A DNA stretch of 6,147 nt from Holosporales bacterium (GTDB taxonomy: Bacteria; Pseudomonadota; Alphaproteobacteria; BNTO01), in contig JAISCJ010000062.1 in the NCBI GenBank assembly GCA_031265645.1, positions 1 to 6,147 on the forward strand, in the 5' to 3' direction. Positions within the stretch are counted from its first letter, which is position 1; every line of letters begins with the position of its first letter. The notes under the pieces were generated by a model. The model made no database searches, was not told where the DNA came from, and saw only the letters and a program-made list of their open reading frames with translations. Positions 5,843 through 6,147 of the stretch are shown here, piece by piece. The translations under genes were made by a program, and so were the position numbers.

Positions 5843-5878
5843 TTGCGCTTAATTCAAAAAATCTGTTATAACTATAAT
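5843..5878 (+). promoter_or_regulatory. Predicted rpsF promoter
   Basis: Two overlapping -10 boxes are present: TATAAC (5867-5872), which has TTGCGC (5843-5848) 18 bp upstream as -35, and a perfect TATAAT (5873-5878) with only a poor -35. Either would start transcription near 5880-5885 and give rpsF a leader of about 80 nt. Ribosomal protein operons usually have strong promoters, which supports the call. Confidence 0.55.
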
Positions 5879-5888
5879 GTTGTTCTTT

Positions 5889-5912
5889 GCTTGCACAGCA
5901 AGCTGCTGTTTT
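5889..5912 (+). promoter_or_regulatory. Two mutually exclusive hairpins in the rpsF leader
   Basis: GCTTG (5889-5893) pairs with CAAGC (5899-5903). Alternatively ACAGCA (5895-5900) pairs perfectly with TGCTGT (5904-5909) around AGC, followed by TTT. Both use bases 5899-5900 so only one can form. The second looks like a small terminator and the first like its anti-terminator, at the very start of the predicted leader. The known S6:S18 leader motif was not recognised. Stems are short, so this may be chance. Confidence 0.3.
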
Positions 5913-5952
5913 GTATGTAGGGCGATGGGCTCGAGTCGAGGCTAGCAACCAC

Positions 5953-5962
5953 AAGGAGGATT
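5953..5962 (+). promoter_or_regulatory. Strong Shine-Dalgarno of rpsF
   Basis: AAGGAGG (5953-5959) is a full anti-16S complement and lies 3 nt before the ATG at 5963, closer than the usual 5-9 nt. It is by far the strongest ribosome site in the window, as expected for a ribosomal protein gene. Confidence 0.8.
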
Positions 5963-6147
5963 ATGCATAATTTTTATGAGATAACGTTTATTGTTCGCCA
6001 GGACGCGGCACCAAACTTAGTCGAAAATATAGCGTCCGGCATTAGCAAAATCGTCAAGGATTCCGGTGGAGATATCACAAAAACAGAATTTTGCGGTCTA
6101 CGCCAATTCGCATATCCAATAAAGAAAAGCCGAAAAGGACACTACGT
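5963..6147 (+). CDS. rpsF: 30S ribosomal protein S6 (3' end outside the window)
   Basis: bS6 binds the central domain of 16S rRNA as a dimer with S18 in the platform of the small subunit. The 61 visible codons begin MHNFYEITFIVRQDA and contain the first beta strand (FYEITFIV), an acidic-amphipathic helix (NLVENIASGISKIVKDSGG), the second strand DITKTEFCGLRQFAYPI and KKSRKGHYV, which follow the bS6 pattern (YE..., WG-R-LAY-I-K---GHYV). The Cys-Gly-Leu replaces the common Trp-Gly-Leu. The RQD and RKGHYV forms are those of alphaproteobacterial S6. A normal S6 is about 100-150 residues, so roughly half is missing beyond the window edge. It has its own promoter and leader, and in most bacteria rpsR and rplI would follow. 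The start is fixed by the strong ribosome site. Confidence 0.95.
   Translation, partial: MHNFYEITFIVRQDAAPNLVENIASGISKIVKDSGGDITKTEFCGLRQFAYPIKKSRKGHY

Noticed and set aside
5797..5871. Short open frame after the ATPase (from GTG 5797 or ATG 5806), considered as a remnant of the missing YbhF second half or as a leader peptide
   Set aside because: About 24 residues, no ribosome site, no match to YbhF or a regulatory amino acid run, and it overlaps the terminator-like hairpin and promoter.

Overview
The window looks like a piece of a moderately AT-rich alphaproteobacterial chromosome, most likely from a host-associated lineage of the Rickettsiales/Holosporales type. The best taxonomic clue is the ribosomal protein S6 start at the right edge. 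Its pattern (FYE..F..RQD, K-TE--GLR, -RKGHYV) is the alphaproteobacterial form of bS6. The host-associated inference is weaker. It rests on long AT-rich gaps, stripped-down operons (mreC with no mreD after it, an ABC exporter with no permease beside it), an amino-acid scavenging permease and a secreted BspA-type leucine-rich-repeat protein.

Layout, left to right: (1) the 3' part of mreC, open at the window edge, ending at 763. (2) A 534-bp gap with no credible gene, holding a terminator-like hairpin, a perfect 8-bp inverted repeat and a likely promoter with a structured leader for the next gene. (3) An intact HAAAP-family aromatic amino acid permease (1298-2488). (4) A convergent gene on the minus strand (3916-2675) for an exported protein with about five BspA-like repeats at its C-terminus and an uncertain start. 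(5) A divergent intergenic region with an operator-like dyad. (6) A short HlyD/YbhG-type membrane fusion protein with a TTG start (4165-4917). (7) An ABC ATPase that resembles only the first nucleotide-binding domain of YbhF-type proteins (5021-5755). (8) A 21-bp tandem duplication leading into a terminator-like hairpin. (9) A promoter, a structured leader and the first 61 codons of rpsF.

The genes do not form one pathway. The HlyD protein and the ATPase are the one functional pair and resemble the ybhG-ybhF part of the ybhGFSR exporter family. The C-terminal canonical ATPase domain and both permeases of that system are absent from the window: the right flank passes straight through a terminator into the rpsF transcription unit. 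The most interesting observations are this half exporter, its ATPase with a non-canonical switch histidine, possible RNA structures at the ATPase and rpsF start regions, and the duplicated terminator arm. I found no CRISPR array, tRNA, rRNA, transposase or clear novel defence system.
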